Of a stretch of 64,000 nucleotides of DNA, positions 7,996-18,672 are shown one piece after another; position 1 is the stretch's first letter, and every line of letters begins with the position of its first letter. A program made the translations under genes and the position numbers. Source of the DNA: Neisseria weaveri (lineage in GTDB: Bacteria; Pseudomonadota; Gammaproteobacteria; Burkholderiales; Neisseriaceae); assembly GCF_900638685.1 (NCBI RefSeq), contig NZ_LR134533.1:434001-498000 (forward strand), in the 5' to 3' direction. Under the pieces are notes generated by a model. The model had not been told where the DNA came from and did not search any database. It worked only from the letters and a program-made list of their open reading frames with translations.

Positions 7996-8925
7996 ATGGC
8001 TTTAACAATGGACAACCGCGACGGAAAAATTTGGTTCAACGGCGAGCTGACCGACTGGCGCGCCGCACAAACCCACGTTTTAACCCATACCCTGCATTAC
8101 GGCATGGGCGTATTCGAAGGCGTCCGCGCTTACGAAACCCCCAAAGGCCCGGCTGTTTTCCGCCTGCAGGAACACACCAAACGCCTGTTTAACTCGGCAA
8201 AAATTCTCGGCATGACCCTGCCCTTTACCCAAGAACAAATCAATCAGGCACACTTGGACGTTGTCAAAGCCAACAACTTAACTTCCTGCTATTTCCGCCC
8301 GATGGCCTATTACGGCTCGGCCAAATTGGGTATCGCCCCCAAAGCCGACGACGTACAAGTTATCCTCGCCGCTTGGGCATGGGGTGCTTATTTAGGCGAA
8401 GAAGGCATGAAACGCGGCATCCGCGTACGCGTCAGCTCGTTCACGCGCCACCATCCCAATATCCACATGATCAAAGCCAAAGCCAACGGCAATTATCTCA
8501 ATTCCATCTTGGCCAACACCGAAGCCACCCGCGACGGTTACGACGAAGCCATTTTATTGGACGCGCAAGGCTATGTGGCCGAAGGTTCGGGCGAAAATAT
8601 CTTTGTGGTTAAAGACGGCGTTTTATACACTCCGGCATTAGACGTCGCACTCGACGGCATCACCCGTAAGAGCGTAATCACCATTGCCGAAGAAATGGGC
8701 TTGAAAGTTGTAGAAAAACGCATTACCCGCGACGAACTTTATGTAGCCGACGAAGTATTCTTCACCGGCACCGCAGCGGAAGTTACGCCGGTAAGGGAAA
8801 TCGACAACCGCGAAATCGGCATCGGTTCGCGCGGCCCGATTACCACCGAAATCCAACAACGCTATTTCGACATCGTTCAAGGCAAAAACCCGAAATACGA
8901 CCACTGGCTGACTTACGTTAAATAA
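7996..8925 (+). CDS. ilvE: Branched-chain amino acid aminotransferase
   Basis: A 309-residue class IV PLP aminotransferase. It interconverts Leu, Ile and Val with their 2-oxoacids using glutamate/2-oxoglutarate in the cytoplasm. Visible signatures are HYGMGVFEGVRAYE near residue 34, the PLP-lysine region IKAKANGNYLNS near 158, and DEAILLDAQGYVAEGSGENIF near 182, which binds the cofactor. TGTAAEVTPVREID near 257 completes the site. Size is typical of IlvE. It is a single-gene unit closed by a paired-DUS terminator. Confidence 0.95.
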   Translation: MALTMDNRDGKIWFNGELTDWRAAQTHVLTHTLHYGMGVFEGVRAYETPKGPAVFRLQEHTKRLFNSAKILGMTLPFTQEQINQAHLDVVKANNLTSCYFRPMAYYGSAKLGIAPKADDVQVILAAWAWGAYLGEEGMKRGIRVRVSSFTRHHPNIHMIKAKANGNYLNSILANTEATRDGYDEAILLDAQGYVAEGSGENIFVVKDGVLYTPALDVALDGITRKSVITIAEEMGLKVVEKRITRDELYVADEVFFTGTAAEVTPVREIDNREIGIGSRGPITTEIQQRYFDIVQGKNPKYDHWLTYVK

Positions 8926-8948
8926 ACCGCCGGCAGCTGCCCAACCGT

Positions 8949-8977
8949 AAGGCCGTCTGAAAATTTCAGACGGCCTT
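8949..8977 (+). terminator. Paired-DUS terminator after ilvE
   Basis: An inverted pair of AG uptake sequences separated by only a few bases, directly downstream of ilvE. Confidence 0.8.
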
Positions 8978-9119
8978 ATCATATACACAAACAAAATCCC
9001 CCATCCCGCCGCCATCTGTTCCCCGCAGCCAATATTTATTCTCCCGAGTATGCACAATCAAACACTTATGTCGTACAATACACCCGAAAATATCAGAAAA
9101 ACCTATAAAGGAACCCATT

Positions 9120-9305
9120 ATGAGTGAACAAAACACCATCGTGATCACACCGCACGACCTGCCCTTACACTGCAGCGGCCCGCACAACGAACCCTGGAAC
9201 GGCCATCCGCGCGTATTCCTACCCATTCAGTCAAACGGCACCATCGAGTGTCCCTATTGCGGTGCCACATACCGCTTAGACGGCGAAATCAAAGGCCACC
9301 ACTAA
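9120..9305 (+). CDS. Small zf-CHCC zinc-binding protein
   Basis: A 61-residue cytosolic protein ending in ECPYCGATYRLDGEIKGHH, with an earlier His and Cys (LHCSG). This fits the zf-CHCC domain also found in the NDUFS6 subunit of complex I, and stand-alone copies of this size are common in beta- and gammaproteobacteria. One zinc ion is probably bound by the CxxC and the upstream Cys/His. The precise role is not established. RBS AAAGGA precedes ATG. It is followed at 67 bases by a lipoprotein gene, possibly in one transcript. Confidence 0.8.
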   Translation: MSEQNTIVITPHDLPLHCSGPHNEPWNGHPRVFLPIQSNGTIECPYCGATYRLDGEIKGHH

Positions 9306-9372
9306 TAAAAATCCTACGGCCTGAATACCCTAAACCGGCATTCAGGCCGTTGGCACATTCAACGAGAAAACC

Positions 9373-9720
9373 ATGAAACACCTGCTTACTCTTTCAATTG
9401 TTCTGGCTTGTGCAGCCTGCGGTTCAGTTAAAGCAGTACGCCCCGAAGCACCGGCTCCCGCAATTGCAGAAACCCCTTCCTATACCATCCAATACCAAAC
9501 CGGAAAAGGCAAACAGCGTATCGTCGCCCACTATCTAAACGGCCACAGCCCCCTGACCGTCGAACTCAGACAAGGCAACACCGTGGAAACGCTGACACAA
9601 ATCAACGCTTGGTCAAAAGGCGCGGAATACGCCAACAAAACCACCCGCTGGCATGTTCAGGAAGGCTTTGCCACGCTGACACGCAAAGGCAAAAAAACCA
9701 TATTTAATGAAATCGAATAA
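9373..9720 (+). CDS. MliC-like lysozyme-inhibitor lipoprotein (candidate)
   Basis: A 115-residue lipoprotein (signal residues 1-15, lipobox ACAACG with Cys at 16). The mature part has the pattern of the MliC/PliC c-type lysozyme-inhibitor fold. YTIQYQTGKGKQRIVAHY is the first strand pair, LTVELRQGNTVETL the next, and SKGAEYANKTTRWHVQEGFATLTRKGK matches the conserved S-G-A-x-Y ... W ... G-x-x-A-x-L block. The two cysteines that form the disulfide in classical MliC are absent after the lipid cysteine. It would sit in the outer membrane facing the periplasm. Family assignment is by eye. Confidence 0.55.
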   Translation: MKHLLTLSIVLACAACGSVKAVRPEAPAPAIAETPSYTIQYQTGKGKQRIVAHYLNGHSPLTVELRQGNTVETLTQINAWSKGAEYANKTTRWHVQEGFATLTRKGKKTIFNEIE

Positions 9721-9741
9721 ATCATCTCTTCACCCTCCGAT

Positions 9742-9777
9742 AAAAAAGGCCGTCTGAATTTTCAGACGGCCTTTTTA
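9742..9777 (+). terminator. Paired-DUS terminator
   Basis: A perfect inverted pair of uptake sequences flanked by A6 and T5, downstream of the MliC-like gene. Confidence 0.85.
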
Positions 9778-9926
9778 TATTTCAGACTATAAACATACCT
9801 ATTGCTTTACCTTAGGCGGTGTGGAAATACACGCTTATCAATTTATACGACACACCAATCAAACTCATGAAATTATGAATAAAGCATATAAAATCATACA
9901 CATAAGCTTAAACAAAGTTTAACCCA

Positions 9927-9954
9927 TTGAAAAAAAAAAAAAAAATGAAACAAT
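9927..9954 (+). promoter_or_regulatory. Poly(A)-spanning promoter candidate
   Basis: TTGAAA (9927-9932) runs into a 16-base A tract ending at 9945, and AACAAT follows at 9949-9954 with a 16-base spacer. Changes in tract length would alter -35/-10 spacing. It lies about 60 bases before the surface lipoprotein start. No transcript evidence. Confidence 0.4.
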
Positions 9955-10012
9955 GTTTACACAGCACAAAGAGAGTGCTGCATACAAAACATAGAGTAAA
10001 GGTATTATTTAT

Positions 10013-10609
10013 ATGAGAAAATTTTTATTACTTTGTATTTCTTCAGCCTTACTTTCAGCATGCGGAAGTGGTGGCGCAGGTACAGCAGCGACACCTGACG
10101 GCACAAAAATAAATCTGGATCTCGGGCCGACCGGTGCGGTAGAGGCCGCAACCGAAAGCGGCGAGTTGAAAGGCTGGAAACAAAATGCTTCATTCTACGG
10201 CGCATGGGTGGATGACAGCGGGCAATTTCAAGAAATACGCTACCAAGGCACACAAACTCCAGTAGACAACATTCCAAATTCAGGCATCGTTACTTATTAC
10301 GGTAACGCCGTACGTTATGACAGCATCAATAGCGATATTCTTTTAGATGCCAAAAGCCGTATTCGGGTTGATTTAGGCCGGAAAAAAGTCAGCGGTGAAA
10401 TAGATATGCCCGGATTCCGCCGCAATATCACCCTGCACGAAGGCCATTTGAATGGTGCAACTTATTCCGGCCATGCCAGCGTGCTCGGTAACAGCGGCGG
10501 CCGCTATCAAGGCGGATTATTCGGAAAACATTACGAAGAAACCGCAGGTATCGTAAAATTTGAAAACAATCCTGACCTCGATACTTCTTTCGGTGGCAAA
10601 CGCTACTGA
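10013..10609 (+). CDS. Slam-dependent-type surface lipoprotein
   Basis: A 198-residue lipoprotein (signal 1-16, lipobox SACG followed by a GSGG linker). The mature part ends in an eight-strand barrel of the TbpB/NHBA/HphA sort. The closing block has YSGHASV, then GGRYQGGLFGKHYEETAGIV, then DLDTSFGGKR, paralleling the FYGPxxEExAG...FGxKR ending of TbpB, LbpB and NHBA. Such proteins are carried to the cell surface by Slam and often bind host iron, haem or complement proteins. The ligand here is unknown and no slam gene is visible. A 16-base A tract precedes it. Confidence 0.7.
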   Translation: MRKFLLLCISSALLSACGSGGAGTAATPDGTKINLDLGPTGAVEAATESGELKGWKQNASFYGAWVDDSGQFQEIRYQGTQTPVDNIPNSGIVTYYGNAVRYDSINSDILLDAKSRIRVDLGRKKVSGEIDMPGFRRNITLHEGHLNGATYSGHASVLGNSGGRYQGGLFGKHYEETAGIVKFENNPDLDTSFGGKRY

Positions 10610-10628
10610 TTGCTTCGGTAAAAGCAAG

Positions 10629-10654
10629 AGGCCGTCTGAATTTTCAGACGGCCT
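10629..10654. terminator. Paired-DUS terminator, convergent genes
   Basis: An inverted uptake-sequence pair between the surface lipoprotein gene and the convergent PFL-family gene. Confidence 0.8.
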
Positions 10655-10671
10655 TTTCTTACATCAACCCA

Positions 10672-12033
10672 TCAATTCTTCATCGACTGCACCGGAGCGG
10701 GAATGCGTCCGCCACGGTTCACAAACACTTCGCACGAGCCTTCTTTCACGGGCATGATCGGTGCGTATCCGAGCAGGCCGCCGAATTCTACGCTGTCGCC
10801 CACGTCTTTACCCGGCACGGGGATAATGCGCACGGCGGTGGTTTTGCTGTTGATCATGCCGATGGCGGCTTCGTCGGCGATGATGCCGGAAATAGTAGCG
10901 GCGGAAGTGGTGCCCGGCACGGCCACCATATCCAAGCCTACGGAGCAGACGGCGGTCATGGCTTCGAGTTTGTCCAAAGTCAGCACGCCCGATTCGGCGG
11001 CGGCAATCATGCCTTCGTCTTCGGAAACGGGGATAAATGCGCCGCTCAAGCCGCCGACTGCGCTTGAGGCCATCATGCCGCCTTTTTTCACGGCATCATT
11101 CAGCAAGGCTAAGGCGGCGGTGGTACCGTGGGTGCCGCACACGCTCAAGCCCATTTCTTCGAGAATACGGGCGACAGAATCGCCGACGGCGGGCGTGGGT
11201 GCCAGCGATAAATCGAGAATGCCGAACGGAATACCGAGCATTTTGCTGGCTTCGTGTCCGATCAATTCACCGACGCGAGTGATTTTGAAAGCGGTTTTTT
11301 TCACTACTTCGGCTACTTCGGTCAGCGTTCCGGCTTGAGAGTTTTCTAAAGCGGCTTTCACCACGCCGGGGCCTGATACGCCGACGTTGATAATCGCATC
11401 GGCTTCGCCTGCGCCGTGAAACGCACCGGCCATAAAGGGGTTGTCTTCGACGGCATTGCAGAAAACGACGATTTTGGCGCAGCCGAAACCTTCGGGCGTG
11501 ATTTCGGCGGTTTCTTTAATGATTTCGCCCGCCAGTTTTACCGCATCCATGTTGATGCCTGCGCGCGTGCTGCCGATATTGACGGAACTGCACACGATAT
11601 CGGTGGTTTTCATGGCTTCGGGAATGGAGCGGATCAGCACTTCGTCCGACGGCGACATGCCTTTTTGCACCAATGCGGAAAAACCGCCGATAAACGACAC
11701 GCCGATGTCTTTGGCTGCTTTATCTAACGTTTGGGCGATGCTCACATACGAATCGGCGTGGGTAGCCGCGGCGATTTGGGCGATGGGCGTAACGGAAATG
11801 CGCTGGTTCACAATCGGCACGCCGTATTTGGCGGAAAGGTATTGTGCGGTCTTCACCAAATCTTTGCCGATGCGGGTGATTTTGTTGTAGATGTTTTGGT
11901 TGAGAATGTTGATGTCGGCACTGATGCAGTCGTGTAGATCGATACCGATGGTGATGGTGCGCACGTCGAAATTCTGGTCGGCCACCATGCGCACGGTTTC
12001 TAATATTTCGCCGGATTGAATGCTGGTTGTCAT
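10672..12033 (-). CDS. PFL family protein (UPF0210/DUF711)
   Basis: A 453-residue cytosolic protein of the UPF0210 (DUF711) family, related in fold to pyruvate-formate-lyase-like enzymes but lacking a recognised radical-enzyme partner here. Length and the start region [20 protein letters not shown] are typical of the family. It lies 12 bases after a small ACT-domain gene in the same direction, a pairing that is conserved in many bacteria and suggests that the ACT protein regulates or binds it. Biochemical function is unknown. Confidence 0.85.
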   Translation of the reverse strand: MTTSIQSGEILETVRMVADQNFDVRTITIGIDLHDCISADINILNQNIYNKITRIGKDLVKTAQYLSAKYGVPIVNQRISVTPIAQIAAATHADSYVSIAQTLDKAAKDIGVSFIGGFSALVQKGMSPSDEVLIRSIPEAMKTTDIVCSSVNIGSTRAGINMDAVKLAGEIIKETAEITPEGFGCAKIVVFCNAVEDNPFMAGAFHGAGEADAIINVGVSGPGVVKAALENSQAGTLTEVAEVVKKTAFKITRVGELIGHEASKMLGIPFGILDLSLAPTPAVGDSVARILEEMGLSVCGTHGTTAALALLNDAVKKGGMMASSAVGGLSGAFIPVSEDEGMIAAAESGVLTLDKLEAMTAVCSVGLDMVAVPGTTSAATISGIIADEAAIGMINSKTTAVRIIPVPGKDVGDSVEFGGLLGYAPIMPVKEGSCEVFVNRGGRIPAPVQSMKN

Positions 12034-12045
12034 GGTTTCAATCCT

Positions 12046-12318
12046 TTAAATGCGGTGCATGGCGTTGAAAATTTCTTCGTTTTGCATACGGATGTCGAGC
12101 GCGAGTTTTTTGCTCTCTTCTGCAAACAGATCCAGCATTTCCTGACGCGTTTTCGGGCATTTTGCCGTGTCCACCAAAATAATCATGGTGAAAAAATCGT
12201 CCATCAGTTGTTGGCTGATGTTGAGGATGTTGATTTGGTTTTCGGCAAGCAGTTTAGACACGTCGTACACGATGCCGACGCGGTCTTTGCCGATTACGGT
12301 GATCACTGAATTGCTCAT
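12046..12318 (-). CDS. ACT domain protein (UPF0237)
   Basis: A 90-residue stand-alone ACT domain. The beta-alpha-beta start SVITVIGKDRVGIVYDVSKL with its Gly-rich turn and the second half FFTMIILVD are visible. Such domains bind small ligands, usually amino acids. It is the first gene of a two-gene unit with the UPF0210 gene and is likely its regulatory partner. An RBS-like AAGGAAA precedes the ATG. Confidence 0.85.
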   Translation of the reverse strand: MSNSVITVIGKDRVGIVYDVSKLLAENQINILNISQQLMDDFFTMIILVDTAKCPKTRQEMLDLFAEESKKLALDIRMQNEEIFNAMHRI

Positions 12319-12352
12319 GTTGCGTTTCCTTCAATTTGAAAATGGAAATGAT

Positions 12353-12405
12353 ATTTTCAGACGGCCTTATTCTGTATTAATCAGCAGCAGGCCGTCTGAA
12401 AAAAA

Positions 12406-12408
<3 letters not shown>
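12353..12408 (-). terminator. Outward DUS pair after trpB
   Basis: Two inverted uptake sequences, 21 bases apart, overlap the trpB stop and could form a stem terminating trpB transcripts. Confidence 0.55.
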
Positions 12409-14314
<1,906 letters not shown>

Positions 14315-14331
14315 GTGTCGCCCTCAATATC

Positions 14332-14364
14332 AAAAGGCCGTCTGAAAATTCAGACGGCCTTTTA
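14332..14364. terminator. Paired-DUS hairpin upstream of trpF
   Basis: An inverted pair of uptake sequences with A/T flanks between hisD and trpF. It could end hisD-side or antisense transcripts. The rest of this roughly 280-base gap shows no gene. Confidence 0.6.
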
Positions 14365-14597
14365 TAACATTCCAATACCGAAACAGCCTGTCTTCACAAT
14401 CTCAAGTAAAGCACCGCCGTTCCCACCCATTATCCGAAACTGGTCTGAGCAGTATCAGCAATCATTTATGTATAACGCTGCTAAATGTACCATAACCGGC
14501 TTTTCTTTTAAACCGCAAGCGGTAGGTTCGGACTGAAATACTTTCGAACACAGAGACTGAAAAACAGTAAAAATTTCAGACGGCCTCTTTCAACATA

Positions 14598-15908
14598 TCA
14601 ACCTACTATCAAATCAACACTTTTCAAACGCAATTCCGCCGCTCTTGCGTGTGCCGTCAGCCGCTCGCCGTGGGCCAATACGCTGGCGGTTTCGCCGAGA
14701 TACTGCGCACCCCGTTCGGAAACCTGAATCAGGCTGCTGCGTTTTTGGAAATCGTACGTGCCCAGCGGCGAAGAGAAACGCGCCGTGCGGCTGGTGGGCA
14801 GCACATGGTTGGGGCCGGCGCAATAGTCGCCCAAACTCTCGCTGGTGTATTTGCCCATGAAAATCGCACCGGCGTGACGGATTTTTGGTGCCCATTCCTG
14901 CGGGTTTTCCACCGACAATTCCAAGTGCTCCGGCGCAATATAGTTGGCGACTTCGCAGGCTTCGTCCAAATCTTTGGCCAGAATCATCGCACCGCGGTTG
15001 CCCAGCGAGGCTTCGATAATCGCGCGGCGCGGCATGTCTTCGATCAGCTTGTTCATGGCCGTCTGAACTTCGTCTAGATATTGCTGCGAGGTGGCAATCA
15101 GAATGGCTTGGGCGATTTCGTCGTGTTCGGCTTGGCTGAACAAATCCATCGCCACCCAATCGGCAGGCGTGGTGCCGTCGGCAATCACCAGAATTTCAGA
15201 CGGCCCCGCTACCATATCGATGCCCACCACGCCAAACACGCGGCGTTTGGCGGCGGCCACAAACGCATTGCCGGGGCCGGTGATTTTATCGACCTGCGGC
15301 ACGGTTTCGGTGCCGTAAGCCAGCGCCGCCACCGCCTGCGCGCCGCCGACGGTAAACACTTTGGTTACGCCGGCCACAAATGCCGCCGCCAACACAATAT
15401 CGTTGCGCTCGCCTTGGGGCGTGGGCACCACCATGATGATTTCGGGTACGCCGGCCACATGCGCGGGCATGGCGTTCATAATTACCGAGCTGGGATAAGC
15501 CGCTTTGCCGCCGGGCACATAAATGCCCACGCGGTCGAGCGGGGTAATCTGTTGGCCGAGCAAGGTGCCGTTTTCGTCGGTGTAGCTCCAAGATTCCATT
15601 TTCTGGTGTTTGTGGTAGCTTTCCACGCGGGCGGCGGCGGTTTTCAAGGCCGTCTGAACGTTTTCGGGCAGGCGTTCGAAAGCGGCCTGCAAGTCGGCTT
15701 GGGTAAGCATCAAATCGCCCATGCTTTGCGCTGCGGTGCCGTCAAAACGGTTGGTGTATTCGATAACCGCCGCGTCGCCACGTTTCTGCACGTCGGCACA
15801 GATGTCGGCAACAATTTGATCGATTTTCGGGTCTTGCGCGGTTTCAAAAGCCAGCAACGCTTTCAGCTCGGCTTGGAAGTTGGGGGATTGGGTGGAAAGG
15901 TGTTTCAT
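14598..15908 (-). CDS. hisD: Histidinol dehydrogenase
   Basis: A 436-residue zinc and NAD enzyme catalysing the last two steps of histidine synthesis. Family blocks visible: [20 protein letters not shown] near residue 130, [11 protein letters not shown] near 237, the zinc-ligand region SQAEHDE near 260 and [10 protein letters not shown] near 350. [14 protein letters not shown] near 387 completes the site. The frame could begin four codons earlier at TTG, but the ATG before KHLSTQ is preferred. Unlike the compact his operons of enteric bacteria it is separated from hisG by two unrelated genes. Confidence 0.94.
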   Translation of the reverse strand: MKHLSTQSPNFQAELKALLAFETAQDPKIDQIVADICADVQKRGDAAVIEYTNRFDGTAAQSMGDLMLTQADLQAAFERLPENVQTALKTAAARVESYHKHQKMESWSYTDENGTLLGQQITPLDRVGIYVPGGKAAYPSSVIMNAMPAHVAGVPEIIMVVPTPQGERNDIVLAAAFVAGVTKVFTVGGAQAVAALAYGTETVPQVDKITGPGNAFVAAAKRRVFGVVGIDMVAGPSEILVIADGTTPADWVAMDLFSQAEHDEIAQAILIATSQQYLDEVQTAMNKLIEDMPRRAIIEASLGNRGAMILAKDLDEACEVANYIAPEHLELSVENPQEWAPKIRHAGAIFMGKYTSESLGDYCAGPNHVLPTSRTARFSSPLGTYDFQKRSSLIQVSERGAQYLGETASVLAHGERLTAHARAAELRLKSVDLIVG

Positions 15909-16135
15909 AAGTATCTGCAATATATTTGAATAAAATAAAAAGAACCGTTAATACTGACAGAAATCTGCCGTTGATCCGGCCTGCGTGACGGCCGTTTGTG
16001 TACCATTGCTCAAAGGGTAACATAAAACAGGCCGCCCGAATGACGGCCTTTATATTTATGTTTAAATACAATAAGAAAATTATACCGATTTTTCAAGATA
16101 AGTCCTGCAAGGCCGTCTGAAAACATCAAAGCCGA

Positions 16136-16150
16136 TGTTATGCTATATTA
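16136..16150 (+). promoter_or_regulatory. Possible degenerate Zur-type operator
   Basis: TGTTATGCTATATTA resembles the neisserial Zur motif TGTTAT-N3-ATAACA with a perfect left half and a poor right half. It lies about 30 bases upstream of the -35 of the His-rich gene. Suggestive only. Confidence 0.3.
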
Positions 16151-16180
16151 AATCAAATAACCAATAAAATCAAAAAGTTA

Positions 16181-16210
16181 TTGACAAAACCCCAAGCTAT
16201 CACCTATATT
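16181..16210 (+). promoter_or_regulatory. Near-consensus sigma-70 promoter
   Basis: TTGACA (16181-16186) and TATATT (16205-16210) are separated by 18 bases, placing a start about 30 bases before the His-rich gene's ATG. It is one of the best promoters in the window. Confidence 0.75.
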
Positions 16211-16246
16211 GAAACCGTTAATCCCCACAAAAACAAGGAGTCTGCC

Positions 16247-16585
16247 ATGAGCAACTGCCATACCCACCAAAATCATGATCATGTTCACGGTGCCGATTGC
16301 GGCCATACCGCCATCAAACACGGCGACCATATCGACTATATTCACGACGGCCATCTGCATCACGAACACAACGGCCACTATGACGAGCATATTTTGGAAG
16401 TAAACGAAACCAATCCGGACAATTGCAACGAAGCCCATCATTGCGGCACGCACGTTCACGGCGAGGGTTGCGGTCATGAAGCCGTTCCGCACGGCGACCA
16501 TATCGACTATATCGTCAACGGCCGCCTGCATCATCAACACGGCGACCATTGCGACGATCACGGTCCTGTGGAAATCGTTAAATAA
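16247..16585 (+). CDS. Duplicated His-rich metal-binding protein
   Basis: A 112-residue soluble protein that is about one-quarter histidine. It consists of two repeats of the pattern H-x-H-G-x-x-CGH-x5-HGDH-I-DY-x3-G-x-LHH. The CGH and HGDH elements suggest zinc, nickel or cobalt storage or buffering. The ATG is fixed by AAGGAG eight bases upstream; an upstream TTG in frame is part of the -35 box. Homologous His-rich proteins are widespread in proteobacteria, and some are linked to zinc limitation. Function here is inferred from composition only. Confidence 0.75.
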   Translation: MSNCHTHQNHDHVHGADCGHTAIKHGDHIDYIHDGHLHHEHNGHYDEHILEVNETNPDNCNEAHHCGTHVHGEGCGHEAVPHGDHIDYIVNGRLHHQHGDHCDDHGPVEIVK

Positions 16586-16640
16586 GCAGACGGATGTCTG
16601 CATAATAGTTCAGGCGGCATAACAAGGCCGCCTGATTTTT

Positions 16641-17903
16641 TTATTTTTCCGAAGAATAATCTTCTTTGTCTTTGCTCACAAACCGCTTGTTCACACGCAC
16701 GCGTTCGCCGCGGCCGGCTTTTTTGATTTCCAACCAGTCACTGTAAATGGCGTGAATCAGGGCGCGGTCGGTGTCAAAGCCGTAGTCGTGCGGGTTCACC
16801 GTGGGGGCAAGCTGTTTCAACACGTCGCTCAGGCGTGCCCAGCCTTGCGGGTCGGCGGTGTTGTCAACGGCTTGCTGCACCAGCGGAATCAGCTTGGTGA
16901 ATTTGGCCTTGCCGTTTTTGGGCTTGGGCGCGTCTTGCGGCTCGGGCTTGGCGGTTTCGGCGACTTCTGCCGTTAGTGCGGGCGGCACGGCGGTTGGTTC
17001 CGCTTCGGATTGTTTGCGCTCTTGTTGCTGGCGTTTTTTGCCGCGTTTGCCGGCGGGTTTGACGCTGTCGGCTTCGGCGGCAGGTACTTGCGGTGCGGCT
17101 GCTTCGGCAACTTGTTTTTCTTTGCTGTCTTTATTTTCAGACGGCCTGCTGTTTTTATCGGCAGGGTTTTGGTGTCTGCGCACTTGGATTTGATTGTTGT
17201 CGGTGCGGTATTCAAACAAATCGAGCGATTTGATCAGGTCGGAAAGTTTGCCGAAGCCGTAGAGGCGCGGGTCGAAATCGGGGTTGGTTTTGTTGATGTA
17301 GCTGCCGATGGGGCCGAGGTTGGCCCAGCCGAGGTCGTCGGCATTTTCTTTTACGGCGCGGATTAGCAGCTTGGATACGTCGGTTTGCTGGGCAGAGGTT
17401 TCGGCAGGTTCGCTCTGTGTTTTGGCTTTGCCGCTGTTTTTGTTTTTCTCCGGCGCGCGTTTTTCGGGTCGGAAGATTTCGGTGTAGATGAATTTGTCGC
17501 AGGCTTTGCGGAAGGCTTCGGGGGTTTTCTTTTCGCCGAAGCCGTAAACGGTAAGGCCGCTTTCGCGCAGGCGGCTGGCGAGGCGGGTGAAGTCGCTGTC
17601 GCTGGAAACGATGCAGAAGCCGTCGAAATTGCCGCTGTACAGCAAGTCCATCGCGTCGATTACTAATGCCATGTCGGTGGCGTTTTTGCCTTTGGTGTAG
17701 GCAAACTGCTGCACGGGAATGATGGCGTGCGGCAGCAGGGCGGCTTTCCATTTGGAAAGGCCGTGGCTCCAGTCGCCGTAAATCCGTTTGACGCTGGCGA
17801 TGCCGTATTTGGCGATTTCGGCCAGCAGGCGGTCGATGATGTCGGCGGGGGCGTTGTCTGCATCGATTAAGACGGCCAGTTTTTTGTCTGAAGTGATGTT
17901 CAT
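16641..17903 (-). CDS. NYN-domain RNase-like protein with two OST-HTH/LOTUS domains
   Basis: A 420-residue protein. Residues 8-145 form a NYN/LabA-type PIN-like domain with the acidic triad in AVLIDADNAP, KNATDMALVIDAMD and VSSDSDF. An OST-HTH/LOTUS domain follows at about 180-245 (WANLGPIGSYINKTNPDFDP...YGFGKLSDLI). Then comes a long Lys/Ala/Pro-rich linker and a second LOTUS-like domain at about 340-405 (WARLSDVLKQLAP...YGFDTDRALI). Bacterial NYN-LOTUS proteins are predicted RNA-binding nucleases, echoing eukaryotic MARF1. The catalytic acidic residues are intact. The substrate is unknown. Confidence 0.85.
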   Translation of the reverse strand: MNITSDKKLAVLIDADNAPADIIDRLLAEIAKYGIASVKRIYGDWSHGLSKWKAALLPHAIIPVQQFAYTKGKNATDMALVIDAMDLLYSGNFDGFCIVSSDSDFTRLASRLRESGLTVYGFGEKKTPEAFRKACDKFIYTEIFRPEKRAPEKNKNSGKAKTQSEPAETSAQQTDVSKLLIRAVKENADDLGWANLGPIGSYINKTNPDFDPRLYGFGKLSDLIKSLDLFEYRTDNNQIQVRRHQNPADKNSRPSENKDSKEKQVAEAAAPQVPAAEADSVKPAGKRGKKRQQQERKQSEAEPTAVPPALTAEVAETAKPEPQDAPKPKNGKAKFTKLIPLVQQAVDNTADPQGWARLSDVLKQLAPTVNPHDYGFDTDRALIHAIYSDWLEIKKAGRGERVRVNKRFVSKDKEDYSSEK

Positions 17904-17957
17904 GGGTAGGTCTAATTTAAAGGAAAACGTGTAACGGCGGCTTTTCAGACGGCCTCT

Positions 17958-18611
17958 TTAAGACTGCCCGGCTGCTTCGGCAAATGCGTTGATAATCGGC
18001 TGGATAAGCGCGTGTTTCACTTTCAACGCTGCTTTGTTGACCACCAAACGGCTGGAAATATCCACGATATGCTCCACCGCTTCGAGATTGTTGGCCTTCA
18101 ACGTACCGCCGGTGGACACTAAATCGACGATCGCGTCGCTCAAGCCGACCAGCGGTGCAAGCTCCATCGAGCCGTAGAGTTTGATGATGTCCACATGCAC
18201 GCCTTTGCCGGCGAAGTGTTCGGCGGCGATGTCGGGGTATTTGGTGGCGACGCGCAAACGGTTGCCCGGCTGTGAGGCGGCGGCGTAATCGAAACCTTTG
18301 CGCACGGCAACCATCATGCGGCATTTGGCAATCTGCAAATCCAGCGGCTGATACAGGCCGTCGCCGCCGTGCTCGATCAATACGTCTTTGCCGGCGATGC
18401 CGAAATCCGCCGCGCCGTATTGCACATAAGTGGGCACGTCGCTGGCGCGCACAATCACCAAGCGCACGTTGGGCAGGTTGGTGCCGATAATCAGTTTGCG
18501 CGATTCCTCCGGATTCTCAACAGGTTCGATGCCTGCGGCTGCCAACAAAGGCAGGGTTTCGTCAAAAATACGGCCTTTGGACAAGGCAATGGTCAATGTT
18601 TCTGCTGTCAT
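17958..18611 (-). CDS. hisG: ATP phosphoribosyltransferase, short form
   Basis: A 217-residue catalytic subunit for the first step of histidine synthesis. It begins [17 protein letters not shown] and has the PRPP-binding block [19 protein letters not shown] near residue 160. The length is that of the short HisG_S form, which lacks the C-terminal regulatory domain and needs HisZ as partner. No hisZ is present in the window. It lies upstream of the NYN-LOTUS gene in the same direction with a 54-base gap containing an uptake sequence. Confidence 0.93.
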   Translation of the reverse strand: MTAETLTIALSKGRIFDETLPLLAAAGIEPVENPEESRKLIIGTNLPNVRLVIVRASDVPTYVQYGAADFGIAGKDVLIEHGGDGLYQPLDLQIAKCRMMVAVRKGFDYAAASQPGNRLRVATKYPDIAAEHFAGKGVHVDIIKLYGSMELAPLVGLSDAIVDLVSTGGTLKANNLEAVEHIVDISSRLVVNKAALKVKHALIQPIINAFAEAAGQS

Positions 18612-18627
18612 ACTCTTTCTCTTGCAT

Positions 18628-18659
18628 AAGGCCGTCTGAAAATATTTTCAGACGGCCTT
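18628..18659 (-). terminator. Paired-DUS terminator after sco
   Basis: An inverted uptake-sequence pair with a TATT loop region between the sco stop and hisG. Confidence 0.8.
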
Positions 18660-18672
18660 CTTCATATTCGGT

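Noticed and set aside
16181..16246. Upstream TTG start for the His-rich gene
   Set aside because: The TTG is part of a near-consensus -35 box, and AAGGAG fits the downstream ATG.
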